Notes under the pieces: model-generated | What the model was told of the DNA's origin: nothing | What the model saw: the letters and a program-made list of their open reading frames with translations, nothing else | The model's database searches: none | Assembly (NCBI GenBank): GCA_033439765.1 | Contig: JAULSN010000006.1 | Location: 3,100,001-3,164,000 of the forward strand | DNA length: 64,000 bases | Source of the DNA: Lasiosphaeria ovina | Lineage: Eukaryota > Ascomycota > Sordariomycetes > Sordariales > Lasiosphaeriaceae | Direction of reading: 5' to 3' | Position numbers and translations under genes: made by a program | In this document: positions 33,905-45,287 of the stretch, piece after piece | Numbering within the stretch: the first letter of the stretch is position 1 | How the letters are laid out: each line of letters opens with the position of its first letter

Positions 33905-35725
33905 ATGGCTTCCTACGACGTAGTCCTGAAGCTGAGGGAGTCCCCCATCCTGTCCCTGGCCATCGCGTCCCTCGTGTATCTCCTAGCATACGCCGCCAAG
34001 TCGTACGCAAGCTCTCCACTCCGCCAGTATCCCGGCCCATGGCTAGCAAGTATGCACACCCAGACGTGAGCTTTGGGGAAAAGGGAAAGGAAAAAAGAAC
34101 GAGACCAAATACCTCATCCAGGCCTTGACTGACTACCCACGTGGCAGAGTTCTCCAACCTGTGGCGGCTGTACCACGTGTCGCGCGGGAGCTTCCACCAC
34201 GTCCTCGTGCGCGCGCACGAGAAATACGGGCCCGTGGTGCGCATCGGCCCCAACGTGCTGGACATTGACTACCCGGACCTCAACAAGACCGTGTTCAACA
34301 CCAAGGGCGACTGGAAGAAGGTTCGCTCTCCCTCCGCCTCTCGTCCCGCTGATCGAAAAACACACACACCACACTGACAAACGTCACAGACCGAGTCGGT
34401 GCTCGCGAGCAGCGCCGTGGTCGACGGCCACGTCGTGTACAACCTGTTCAGCCAGACGGACACGGCCGCGCACGCGCGCGAGAAGAAGCCCATCGCCAAG
34501 TACTACTCGGCCAGCGCCGTGGCGGGGCTCGAGCCGCTCATGGACAAGACCATCGCGCAGCTGTGCGACGAGCTGGAGCGGCGGTTCGTCGACGCCCCCG
34601 GTGGCGCAGCCGGCAAGCCCTTCGATCTCGGCAGGTGGGTCCTGTACTGTAAGCCAACCGCCTTACCCTATCCTCTCTTCCCGAGTGTCTAACACAACCG
34701 GACCGGTTCCTGCCACAGACACGTGGGACGTGGTCGGCACGGTGACGTTCAGCGAGCCGCTGGGGTACCTGTCGGCGGGGCGCGACTTTGACGGGATGCT
34801 GGCGACAGCAGACAAGTCGCTCGACTACTTTGCGCTGTGCCTGTGCGTGCCGGCGCTGGACCGGTGGCTGGCCAAGAACCCCGTGGTGCGGCTGGGCCCG
34901 GCGGGGTTCGACCCCGTGGTGGGCAACGCCGTGAAGCACCTCGTGGCGCGGTACCAGGGGGCCGACGGCGGCGTCCACTCGGCGGCCCAGCCCGACTTCC
35001 TCGACCACTTCATCGCGGCCAAGAGCGAAAGCGGCGCGGCCGACGACAACCAGATCGTGTCGTGGCTCATGATCAATGTCCTCGCCGGCGCCGACACCAC
35101 GGCCATCACGATCCGCTCCGCGCTGTACCACTGTCTTAAGAATCCACGAGTCTGGCAGCGGCTGCGCGCCGAGCTCGCGGCGGCCGGGCTGACGGCGGGT
35201 GGCATCGGCGACGGCGACGGCGGCGGCGTGGCGGCGTACAGGGACGTGCGGGCGGTGGCGTACGTCGACGCCGTGGTGCGCGAGGCGGTGCGCATGCTGC
35301 CGGGCGTGTCGTTGCCGATAGAGCGGTACGTGCCGGCGGGGGGCGTGCGGCTGCGCGACGGCAGCTTTGTGCCCGAGGGCGCCATCCTAGGCTTCAACCC
35401 GTACGTGCTAGGCCGCAATCGCGAGGTGTGGGGAGGTGATGCCGCCGAGTTCCGGCCCGAGCGGTGGCTGCGCGGCGACGGCGAGGCGGCCGACGCCTTC
35501 GCGGCCCGCCTGCAGGCCATGAACAACGCCGACATCAGCTTTGGCGGTGGGAGCCGGTCGTGCCTCGGCAAGCACATGGGCCTGGTCCAGGTGCACAAGG
35601 TCGTCGCCACTCTCGCGCTGCGCTACGACATTGCGCTGGCCTATCCCGACCGCGAGTGGAAGGTCATCAACAGCTGGTTCCCGAGGCAGGAGGGGCTGGA
35701 GGCCGTCATCACGAAGAGGGCGTGA
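33905..35725 (+). CDS. Cytochrome P450 monooxygenase
   Basis: Predicted 527 residues; exons 33905-34049, 34148-34320, 34390-34648, 34719-35725. The N-terminal signal-anchor (SLAIASLVYLLAYAA) places it on the ER membrane, and the Pro-rich hinge YPGPW follows. The I-helix oxygen-activating motif AGADTT (about 315-320), the ExxR pair EAVR (381-384) and the haem loop FGGGSRSCLG (467-476, Cys474) are intact, so it should be active. Overall layout resembles the pisatin-demethylase/benzoate-hydroxylase type of fungal P450, an impression only. Substrate unknown; no cluster partners adjoin it. The third intron (34649-34718) was placed to restore GRWVLYYTWDVVG. Confidence 0.92.
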
Positions 35726-37182
35726 TGCGGCTTTCTGTTGTCCGATTCTTGTTGGCTGAAAGGGGCGGCTATGACATGTGGATGGTCTCCATGCATCGAG
35801 AGTGCATCGGCCAGGAGTTGCCAGCTACTTCTTGCAGACGTGACGTCTTACTCGGGTTTTATGAGTTATTTGCGGGATACTCTGTTTGTTAGTCGGCGAT
35901 ATGTCTGCGAGTATTGCCACTTGATCGCGAGGTCGCGTCTCGTCACTTTGCCCAGCCAGGTTGCCAGAGCTGGTGTGGTGGACAGGTACCTTAGGTAGGC
36001 ACGCAACTTTGCATGCGAATAGTAGTTCAAGAATGCCAAGCACTTGATCGCTTCTCGTTCCAAAATCGTGCAAATGATGCATCGACATTCGACGCGCCAT
36101 GGAAACCCGGGCATAGGCTTTGCCCCCTTTTCTTCCACAACGGCACATCGCATCAAGGCTACGCGACACTAACCTCATTTCGCGCCGCTTGCAACGAAGC
36201 TATTACATCACCGTATGACCCTCTATTACCCCAACGTCGCACGTGTGTTCTCGCCGATCGCGCAGCCCCACGGGGACGAAAGTAGCTTGACGCCATCGTG
36301 TAAACACCCCTGACGGAGGACACCTTTTGCGTTAGGGACGCTGCAGCCCGAAGGCGGACAAGGGAGAAGCGCAACGCAGCCAATTGGGCAGCGCGTGTGC
36401 TTGCTTTCCCGTCTCTCCGAGGAAGTATCGCATCGCATCGAGACCTAGTGCAAGTGCGCGATGGCAAGCGGCAAGACACGATGCTTGGCAGCGGGAACCC
36501 CCAATGTTGCCATGGCGGGCAGCGCATTAGGGCGCCCCTCATGTGCTGCGCCAATGGCGGCACGAAGGCTTATCTCGGGGCGTTCTCGCGGAGGCGGGGT
36601 TGTGTCGGGCGAGGTGGGCCCGGCGGCGTCGTCACCGATGGTCTCCTTCCTCTGGGTCGCACATCGCAGCTTCAAGACTCAAGTCTGGTCAACTGCTGCT
36701 GCGGCTGGCCATGGCGATCGTCGACATGCGGGCGACAGTGGTGGAGAAAAAGGTAACAGAGGAACAAAAGCCGTCAAGACTAGCGCAGCTCAAAGGAAGC
36801 CAATCTTATATCTGGACTCCTCAGCTAGCGCGGCGGAGCCTACTGGCCAGACATACACGTGAATAGAAACCGTTGCTCCATATCTAGTTTTCGTGGAAGT
36901 GGATAAGTGATTGTGTCAAGCAGCCCTCTTATCACCGGAAACATCCGAAACCGGAAAGGAGAGAAGAAAAACACTACAAAACCGCGGGCCGCGCCAGACC
37001 AGTGTCCTGCCCACCTGCCCAGCTCCCACCAAGCCGCCCTCCAGAAAAAAAAGTCCAAGCCAGAGACAGAGCGCTACGCCGGCCGACCCCCAAGTTCAAC
37101 ACTACGACGCAGCATCAGCGACGCTACCTCTCTCTGGCTTGCATCCCGCCCGACGAGCCGAGCTCTCAACTCTCGCCTTTTA
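35726..37182. other. Intergenic region, 1.5 kb
   Basis: Several open frames without domain or splice support. Nothing recognisable. Confidence 0.45.
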
Positions 37183-37503
37183 ATGGAATCGACAAGCGCC
37201 GCCTATCCAGTGCGCCGGCGCTCTTTTGGGCGAGGGGGTGCAGGGAATATCCGTAAGGCACACACGCACAGGCACCGCCGCCGCCATCATGACTTGTTGA
37301 CTGACAGACTCGCGCGTGCAGGTTCCCATGCTGAGGCAACTGTCGAGGGCGAGGAAGGGTATCCGGGAGGGCGGCGCAGCAGCGGCGGGGGCAGCATCAA
37401 GTCGACGTCGACGAGCGCGTCGCACCGGTCCAAGCTGTTCCTCAACGACATCCGCAACCTGTTCACCAGCATCACGCCCACCAAGCCCAGCACTCCCGAG
37501 TAG
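37183..37503 (+). CDS. Small DUF3602-like protein
   Basis: Predicted 83 residues; exons 37183-37252 and 37322-37503. The sequence RRRSFGRGGAGNIR matches the [FY]GRGGAGN motif of the fungal DUF3602 family, small polar, disordered, Ser/Gly/Arg-rich proteins. A Ser-rich stretch leads to SKLFLNDIRNLF near the C-terminus. The 69-bp intron is in frame and stop-free, so retention would insert 23 His/Arg-rich residues. Function unknown. Confidence 0.7.
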   Translation: MESTSAAYPVRRRSFGRGGAGNIRKAHTHRHRRRHHDLLTDRLARAGSHAEATVEGEEGYPGGRRSSGGGSIKSTSTSASHRSKLFLNDIRNLFTSITPTKPSTPE

Positions 37504-37695
37504 CGGCCACGTCAGCACACCAAGCGCAACCACAAGCACGACTGCTTCCCCCCATATATACGAACCTAACGCACCGCGTCTTGCACAGGCCGCGCCTACT
37601 AGCTATCGCAGCTACCATGCCGGGTCATGGCACGGGGGGGTGGGTGTGATAGCAAGACGGGGACGGGAATCTGCACACGGCTGCGGCTGCGGCTG

Positions 37696-37728
<33 letters not shown>

Positions 37729-37932
37729 TGGTGGGAGGGGATTGGGAAAACAGGAACAATCTATCCTCAGCGGCGTCAACACGGAAGTGGAGGTAGAGGC
37801 TGAGACGGAAGAGGAGCAACAGCGTAATGATGATATCCAAAAAAATAAAACAAGCCAGCCGCGCTGGCGATATAAATCCTAAAAGCATGCCCAACAAGCG
37901 CTAGCCGTGCCGCCTCTGAGTAAGTCCCTTAC
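37504..37932. other. Convergent intergenic region
   Basis: The 3' ends of the DUF3602-like gene and the glycoprotein gene face each other here. Holds the GGCTGC microsatellite at 37679-37722. Confidence 0.5.
37679..37722. repeat. GGCTGC hexanucleotide microsatellite
   Basis: About seven tandem copies of GGCTGC between two convergent genes; not inside a supported coding exon. Confidence 0.85.
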
Positions 37933-39780
37933 CTAGACAACAACCTTCAGCGCGAGCGCCGTGCAGTTCAACCCACGCGCCGGCACAACCGCACCCTCAT
38001 CCGTCGAGAGATCCAACTGAATCCCACACCCAAGCCAATGCCTCGCCGGCGTCCCCGTAACATTCGCCGCAGCACACACCAGCTCCCCCGCAGCAACACA
38101 CCTGACGGCAGAGTAACTATCGCCCAGCGCAGCAAGCATCCCCTGCTGCAGCAGCCACACGGCACTGCTGGGATCACGCTCGCGCTTGCCGACGGCCGCG
38201 ACGGCCGGCCGCCCGTCACCGTCCAGTAGCCCGACCGCGCACAGGTGCCCGCTCGCCTCGACGCTGAACGCGCTGCCGCCGCCGCGCGTGAAGAGTAGTC
38301 CGTCGCCGCTGAGCGCGACGAACCACCCGTCGAACACGCCGCCGGGCTGGGCGACTTGTAGTGCGAAGGGTGAAGCCGTTTCGCCGCAGCTAGAGTCGGT
38401 TGTGGCTGTCGGGGTGGAGGTCGGCGTGGACGTGTTGAGCCACCGTGTGGTAGTTGTGTTAAGCCAGCGGGCCGTCGCCGTCGTCGTGTTGGCGAACGCG
38501 GTCGTGTTGAGCCAGCGGGCAGTCGTCGTCGTGTTGGCGGGCGTGGCGGTAGCGGTTGTGTTGAGCCAGCGCCCGGCGGTCGAGTTGGCAGCCTGGGTGG
38601 GCATCGAGGTGTTCAGCCACACTGGCCTCGTGCTGTTTGCCAGCAGCAAGCCGCTTCCTGGCCCGGTGGCGTTGAGCCATTTCGCTGCCGCGGTGGTGTT
38701 GCGGGCTGGCAAGTCGATCACCGTGGCGTTCAGCTTGCGGTACGAAGTAGCGTTGGCCGAGGATGTGACCGGCGCGGCGGTCGAGGAGTTTACATATCGC
38801 CCGTATGTGCTGTTGCTCGCCAGGGAGGCGGGAGACGTCGTGTTGGCCCAGAAGGGCGCGGGGATCGTTGTGGTTATCGTCGTGGTGTTCAGCACGTGTA
38901 TGGTCGGCGCAGTGCTGTCTGCCGAAAGCGACGCGGTCGAGTTGTTCAGGGAGGATTTCGTCGCGCCACCGTCCCCCAAAGAGCCGGTAGAGGCGGAGGA
39001 TGAAGAGAACTTTGACGGTTTGCCATCGCTTCCGCCCAGACGACCCCGTGTATCTGTGCCTGTGGTGTGGTAAGCCACAGCCGTTGCTGGCTTGGACGCT
39101 GTTGTCAACTTTGTCGGCTGTTTCCCTTTGGGCAGGGACTTGCTCGAGGCGGTCTTTCCGAACCGCGCCGCCGTGCTGTTCCGCAGCAGTGTGTGGTTGG
39201 CCGGGAAAGGGGGGACTGTCGCGTTGGCCACCGTCTTGGTCAGGGTGAATGTGCTCGTCGTCAACTCGGCCGCTACTGTCGTCGTGGCGTGGGATATGCC
39301 GAGGCAGGAGCACGCCGACGAGAAGGCGGCTACTGAGGAGCATGGCGATGCGTAGGCCGGGGTCGATGTCGCCGTGGCTGTCAGCTGCCGGTCCTCGAGA
39401 GCCCGACCAAAGGCAAACTCGTCAAAGCCACGGTATCCCAATTCGCGTTCGGCGGCCGTGGCCCTCGCCTTCTCGGCTGTAATCGTGGCATTTCGGTTCG
39501 TCGAGGTGACTGTCCGAGTGGTAGTATAGGTGCGTGTCGCCGGCGTGACGGTGACGCTGAAAAAAGAGAGGCAATCGGCAGTGCCATTTCTTCCAGGCAC
39601 GGCGGTTTTGACAGCTGAAAAGTCGAGTCAGCTGCGAGCTGCCATCGAGTTGACGCCATGCGCCGGCCCCACTGTTTGGCGGAACCTACCGCGAAGACAA
39701 GCATCGCTAGTGGAACATCCTCCCGCTGCGAGAGCCTGACTCAAGCGTAACGCAAACGCTGCCAGGCGAGAAGGTCGCAT
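37933..39780 (-). CDS. Secreted, heavily N-glycosylated Thr/Asn-rich surface protein
   Basis: Predicted 590 residues; exons 39780-39690 and 39614-37933. The N-terminus (MRPSRLAAFALRLSQALAAG) is signal-like. Residues about 50-440 are Thr/Ser/Ala-rich with dense Asn-X-Thr/Ser sequons, including repeated W-L-N-[TA]-[TS] motifs between about 39000 and 38400. A 'CSSVAAFSSACSCLGI' segment near residue 115 is typical of fungal extracellular proteins. The C-terminal 150 residues form a compact domain with five cysteines (SCGETASPFALQV ... LNCTALALKV), reminiscent of a carbohydrate- or wall-associated lectin-like fold common in such proteins. No GPI signal is evident. Likely located in the cell wall or matrix (inference). 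Confidence 0.7.
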
Positions 39781-41143
39781 TTCAGTCTCCTAGGCTCCTT
39801 TTTTCACCAAACTCAGGTCCATCGGCATGACTGCGAAGAAGGATCCTCCCGCTCGAGTCGCGATACTCGCGGCCACCTCCTTTTAATCAAGCGCGTCGCC
39901 GGACAGGAACTTGGTTCTTGTCGGCACATTTCACAACCAGGCTTTGGCTGCAGAAACCGGTTCTTGGGTGGTAATTGAAAGCTCCTATATTGTTATTCCA
40001 TGCCCTATAATCCCCGAACGCAGGTGCTACTACCTCGTTTTTCAGGGGTATGCTGGCCTTGTGTGGGGCACCATCGTCATTTTATGCAGGCCAAAGGAGG
40101 TTGTTATGCAAGCCTTTATGTAGTTCCTGGAAGCATTATACCAGACAATGGCATTTGAGTCTGCAGATAATTGGAATCTTACAACTTTGCTTCTTTTCTT
40201 TTGCTTTGTTTTCCTCATTTTTCACGAAAGGTCGCAGCCGAAACAAGTGAAGAGCCTGGGTTCGTATACGGAGTATAATTACAACCAAAGGGCAAAGTGT
40301 TGGAAGCAATGCTCGATGGCAACTATGAACGAAACTACGACAAATGGTGGGGCGGCAAGTGGCATCGTGAAGATCCAGCTACAGACGCCAGCAACTAGTA
40401 CAAGCCGAAAAAACCTACCATTCTAAGTACGCCAGCCAAGAAAGGTCCTCTGTTCGCGAAGCAAATCCCGCATCCAATTGAGTCACTATTGAACAAAAAG
40501 AGCACCCCAACGGAAAACCAGCGCTGTTAGCACTATTCACGCCACCCCCGAAGTCAAATAAGAGCGCCTTGTTCACTCCACAAACATTGTATCCGGAAAG
40601 TTTTCACTGCCTCGGTTGCATTCGGTAGACTCACTAGACTTCATAAGACGAGCTCAGCAGAATCTCGAGAAGTATTTCACAAATGATCAAAAGATTGGTG
40701 TATCCAGCCTCAGTCTTCGGGCAGGTCCATCCCCAAGACTTGGAAAGGCCATTTCTCCCTGCTAGTTCCATAGCCCCATGGCTGCTCTAGTTGGGTTAAT
40801 AGCTGATCCTTATCGCTTGACCATTCCCTTGTCGTTGCAGTGATCATCCGCCCTTTGTTCCCGAATCCCTTGTCAGGTTCGCCTGACTTCATTATACACA
40901 AGACCTCTCAGCCCCCTCCGCAAGCCCTCTTAAACCTCATTCCAGGTCTCTCAAGTTGACCCATATGGACGTGAATCCTATCTTTACCGCCTCATATTTT
41001 CCACTTTACCCATATCACCTACAGCAATAGCCCCAAAGCACGTGGCAGCATGTCCCTTGTGACGAATGAGCGACATCGAATGTTGTCGCCGAGGCATATG
41101 ACCTCGTCTATAACACCTGTTGTGTGGTTCCGGGCCCTGCGGG
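39781..41143. other. Intergenic region, 1.4 kb
   Basis: Moderately AT-rich; no supported gene. Small frames (for example 40148-40426) lack family signals. Confidence 0.45.
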
Positions 41144-42289
41144 CTACAGTTCATTGAACCCCGACGCCTGAACACGGATGCGGCGCTCGTATACGGTCTC
41201 GAAACAGATTTGCTGGGTTTCGGGTCTCGGCGCCGCCGGGTTCTTCGCCCTCTCCTCGAGCCGCGCAGCCCTGTGTGCCATGCATTCCTGGATAGTCACG
41301 GCCCAGGGAATCCTCTGGTCAAAGACTCTAAACTCGATGCCGTGCGAAGGGAAGACGCGATCCGGGTCCGCGGCCACCTGCTCCTCGTCCTCGGGTGCCG
41401 GGCCGTAGCGCACACAGGAGCACAGATCCGGGTCGAAGCACCGCATCTCCGTACGCCAGGCCGAGCCGCGCGGCGCGTCCGGAACCATCCACGGCCCACC
41501 CTCCTTTCCATACTCCTCGAACATGGCCCGCAGCTCCAGGGAGTCGAGCTTTCCGTCCTTCACGGTGAGCAGTCTGTGGCCGCTCCAGTTGAGGACCACG
41601 TCCGTGGGATGTTCGCTGGTAAAGATGACGGCACTCGTGTATGACGGCGTCGAGCTCTCGACGAACGAGAATTCCTCGCTGCTGCGCGTTTTGTTCTTGG
41701 GGGCCTTGCAGGCGTGGCGCCCAGTGCAGCGATGGCAGTGAACAATGACGGCCGGCACGGAGATTGGTCCATGGCGCCACAGGGCCCGGGCCTTTTCCAA
41801 TGCAATATGATGTGCCTTATCCGCATAGACGGATTTGTGCTTGCAGAGTGGGAGGGATGTCCCGGTAGACCACAACACTCTCTCGCCGGGCTTCGAGTCC
41901 TGCTCGAGCATCCGGTCCCGGTCGAGAAGCCGAATCATGGGGAACTTCCCGTTTGTATAGCCCAGCCGCTCCAGCGCGGCGAAATTCTCTAGAAAGCGCA
42001 CGAAAGCAGGCCACCGAAACCCACATCGGGGGCGAATACCATCAGAGTAACGCCGCGGAAAGGAGTTGGCGAGGAAAGCCGGGTCGCTGTGGACGAGTCT
42101 GCGCAGCAGCCTCGAGACCCGGCGGAGACAGAATAGCGACAAAAGGTCGTCGCCGTCTCGAATCTTTTCCAGGACGACGAGCAGAACCTCTTCGGGGAAG
42201 CGGTAGAGAATGCTGGTTTCGCGGTTGCGCAGGCACGACAGCACCCAGGGGTCCATGGCGAGGTTGGAGGTGCTGTCGGCGTTGGTCAT
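41144..42289 (-). CDS. F-box protein
   Basis: A single exon of 381 residues. An F-box lies at about residues 29-75 (YRFPEEVLLVVLEKI ... LRRVSRLLRRLV), which in this family binds Skp1 to recruit targets to SCF ubiquitin ligases. The rest is a typical fungal F-box C-terminus without LRR or WD repeats. It includes a small Cys/His cluster (HCHRCTGRHAC) and a second Cys group (CFDPDLCSC), perhaps metal-binding. The start at 42289 gives a 28-residue lead before the F-box. Targets unknown. Confidence 0.85.
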   Translation of the reverse strand: MTNADSTSNLAMDPWVLSCLRNRETSILYRFPEEVLLVVLEKIRDGDDLLSLFCLRRVSRLLRRLVHSDPAFLANSFPRRYSDGIRPRCGFRWPAFVRFLENFAALERLGYTNGKFPMIRLLDRDRMLEQDSKPGERVLWSTGTSLPLCKHKSVYADKAHHIALEKARALWRHGPISVPAVIVHCHRCTGRHACKAPKNKTRSSEEFSFVESSTPSYTSAVIFTSEHPTDVVLNWSGHRLLTVKDGKLDSLELRAMFEEYGKEGGPWMVPDAPRGSAWRTEMRCFDPDLCSCVRYGPAPEDEEQVAADPDRVFPSHGIEFRVFDQRIPWAVTIQECMAHRAARLEERAKNPAAPRPETQQICFETVYERRIRVQASGFNEL

Positions 42290-43815
42290 CTTGATGTCTG
42301 GGTGTGGTGGATGTTTGGGAGAGGCGTGAGGTGTGGTACGTCGCTGGTTGTGGCTATCAGGTCATACGGGCAAGAACTTCCAGGTATTACGTAGATCTCA
42401 GAGAAATAAATGACCTGCCAACTTGGGATGAACAGGTGTATCAAACTGCGCACAAAGATTTTAGATGGACGAATTTAGAAATTTGTGGAGTCCACCAGTG
42501 ACCTAAGAGTTAATCTTTCCAAAAAGAGGACGTTTGTTCAGAGACTGTTGGTCTTGAAAGATCCCTTGCTAGTCTTGTTTGACAGGCTCTCTCCTACCCT
42601 AGGACCAAATCCCTTAATGGTCGCCGAAGTAGTTTTCTCAGTCTTCTGCAGTTTATTCTAGAAGACCTGGCTTTGATCAGGAGATCCCATCCAAATGCCA
42701 GAGCACCCTCCTGGGGCTTCCCGGCATATGGTAGTAGCCGTGATACTTAGGCCTTAATTCAGCCTGAAAAATCTGGAATTACCATCGCGCTTCCTAGGCT
42801 TCCATACGTTTACCGTTTACCATAGAGCTCGGATCAACAATGACGAAACCGTCAAAACCGTTAAGAGCCACGAAGGCGCGTCTTCTGAGGTGCCTTTCCT
42901 TTTGACAATTTCTTCGTTGCTAGGTACCTTAGGGTAACTCTGGGGCCTCTATAAAGCAGCCCCTCCGATGACAAGTACTCAGGACCTCCAAGAAAATTCC
43001 CTGATCAAAGCTCTTCTGGAACGTCTCAAGGGGGGGCGGTCAATATCTGAGGCAGAACTCCCGTAGTCTGCCACAGCGCCATCCATCTTCCTCCTCTTGT
43101 GCTTGCTCTTCTTTATGGAAGGGGTCTCGCCCGTGTGTGCCAAAGCCAGCTTGTGGTAAGTGCGTTAACGCCTTATACGGAAACTCAAATCTACATTGGA
43201 GCAGCCTAAAGGCCTCGTGTGCGACACTCCAATTAAGTACCTTGGCTTTGTATAGAATACCAAAGCCCCATCTCTTGACTCATTCTTATAAAGGCCTGTT
43301 CTAATATCCCATTTTATTCACCGAAACATTGCATTGTTGCGACGCCTTGGACAATCCGAAGAGACTTTCTCATTGAAGATCTAGGATCTAAATTCGAGTT
43401 TAAAGAAGAGTGGAAACGCATCTTCTCTGTGTGATGGGTATGAGCCATTTCACTATTGTGACTAACCGTGGCAATCCCTCCTTGAGGAAAGTCTCATTGA
43501 AGCAGACGAAATAAACCTCTTCTCTGTTCTTAACATTTGGGCCTAGGCCTAGACTGAGACACAACGCGCAGGTCCTCATTGATCTTTCTTTTACCGCCAT
43601 CTATCACGTTGAATCTTGTTTGCGTTGCAGAAATCGACAAAAATTTCATCTTCCACAGAGACCTGTGGATATCTAGTAGAAAATATGCCAGCTATCCAAG
43701 AACAACACTAAAACGGAGAGCTCGACAATGTATGCTGTAAAACCGTAAATGCGAATGCTAATGCAACATCCCTCCCCAACGACACGAAAAGCCAGCCAAC
43801 CAACTACAGCCACCA
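42290..43815. other. Intergenic region, 1.5 kb
   Basis: No open frame of note on either strand and composition near the window's AT-richer side. Nothing recognisable; possibly decayed repeat DNA. Confidence 0.45.
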
Positions 43816-45287
43816 CTACGTCATATTCAGCAGCAGGTAGCGGAACGCAGCGTACGTCTCCTCGCCGGTAGGGACGATCTGGTTGGCGGGCAGCACGAAG
43901 CCGTTGTTGCCCGTGTCGCGGAGCTCGGTGGTAAAAGTGTAGTCGGAGCCGACGACGTCGTTGACGTAGTCGACGCTGCTGCCGGTGGCCTTGTAGATGG
44001 TGGAGCAGATGGGCCCGTACTGGTACGTGAGCCCGTGGGTCGCCTTGATGGCGGCCACGGCGCCCTTGGCCAGCGCTTGGAGTTCCGTGTTCTTGGCCGA
44101 CACGGTCGTGCACGAATAGCCGTATGCTGAACCGACACAAGTTAGGCATGCAGGTCTGATAATGGGGACATGAAAGAACACTCACGCGTCATGAACAGCT
44201 GCGAGTACGAGTGGTAGTCGATAAAGAGCTTGAGCCCCTGGTTCGCCTTGGTCGTCTTGAGCCATGCCGCGAGCGCCGTCGTCTCGGGCGCGTCCGACTG
44301 CGCCTTGCCCTTGAAGTCCTCGGCGCAGGGGTTGGTGGACGCGCCGCCCGTCACGGACCACTGGTAGGGCCAGTTGCGGTTGATGTCGTGGCCGATGCAC
44401 GTGCTGCCGGACGTGCTCTGCCGGTTCTTGCGCCAGAGCCGGTCGGAGCTCTGCGTGTAGAGGAAGCCTGTGATTTTGGGTCAGTCAGCATCGAGCTGCT
44501 GGTTCGAGATTGTCTGGAGAGAGAGAATTGCAGCTTACCGTCAGGGTTGACCACGGGGAAGATGTAAAAATCGTATTTATCCACAAAGCTCTTGATTTCG
44601 GCCGACGTGGCGTAGTTGGTCAGGAGGTTGTATCCCAGATACTCGACGACCTTGGCTCGGGGTTAGCATTTGCGCAGCGCAGCAGCAGCGACAACAGGAG
44701 AAACTCAACCAACGCACCATGGTGGAGATCCATTCGCGGGCGTGCACGGTGCCGTGCAAGACGATGGCAGGCTTCACGCCCTTGCCGGCGCTCCCCCAGA
44801 AGTGGATGGCCGTGATGGGATTCCCGTTGAGGGAATTGCCGGCCGTGACAATCTCGGACTGGGACGGGAAGGACGACTGCAGGTCCCTCAAGAACTGGAG
44901 GTGGTCGCTGTAGGCGTGGTACGAGTTGAACCACGTGGCGTTGGCGGAGCCGGCGGCGTAGACGGAGAAGCTGGACTCGTCGGCAATTGCGGCGCCCAGG
45001 TCCTGGTGCATGGTGATGACCTCGAGATCGGCGACATCGGCCCGGAAGGCGGACGCCTGGGCGGGCGGCACGACGATGTCGGCATAGGCGCCGGCCCGCG
45101 GAGCTCCCTTCCACGTCTTCAGGTCATACTTTTCGACGAGGGCATTGATGCGGTTGGTCTCGGGCCCGACGGCAACGCGGAACACCTTGTAGCCGTCGTA
45201 CGACTTCTTTGCTGGCCTGGGCGGGGTGGCGATGGACGCGGCCGTTGCGAGCGCGAGCGCGCTGGAAAATGCGGCGAGGAGCTTCAT
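43816..45287 (-). CDS. Secreted zinc carboxypeptidase, M14 family
   Basis: Predicted 424 residues; exons 45287-44718, 44650-44539, 44467-44186, 44126-43816. Signal peptide (MKLLAAFSSALALATAAS), then an activation propeptide (about 20-115), then the catalytic domain. Zinc ligands are His182 and Glu185 (HAREW) and His313 (IDYHSYSQ); the general-base Glu389 lies in TELRD. Arg residues for substrate carboxylate binding are present (DINRNW). All key residues are intact, so it should be an active extracellular metallocarboxypeptidase of the A/B type that removes C-terminal residues from peptides. Length and order match fungal MCPA-type enzymes. Confidence 0.93.

Noticed and set aside
36397..36866. 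Open frames of about 110-130 codons between the P450 and DUF3602-like genes
   Set aside because: Overlap each other in several frames on both strands, with no domain, signal peptide or splice pattern.
18428..37321. Several introns that are multiples of three and stop-free (18428-18493, 27359-27424, 31519-31560, 37253-37321), suggesting regulated intron retention
   Set aside because: With about forty short GC-rich introns, four or five such cases are expected by chance.
37679..37722. Poly-Ala or Cys-Gly coding repeat
   Set aside because: The GGCTGC tract lies between two stop codons of convergent genes; the open frames over it have no other support.
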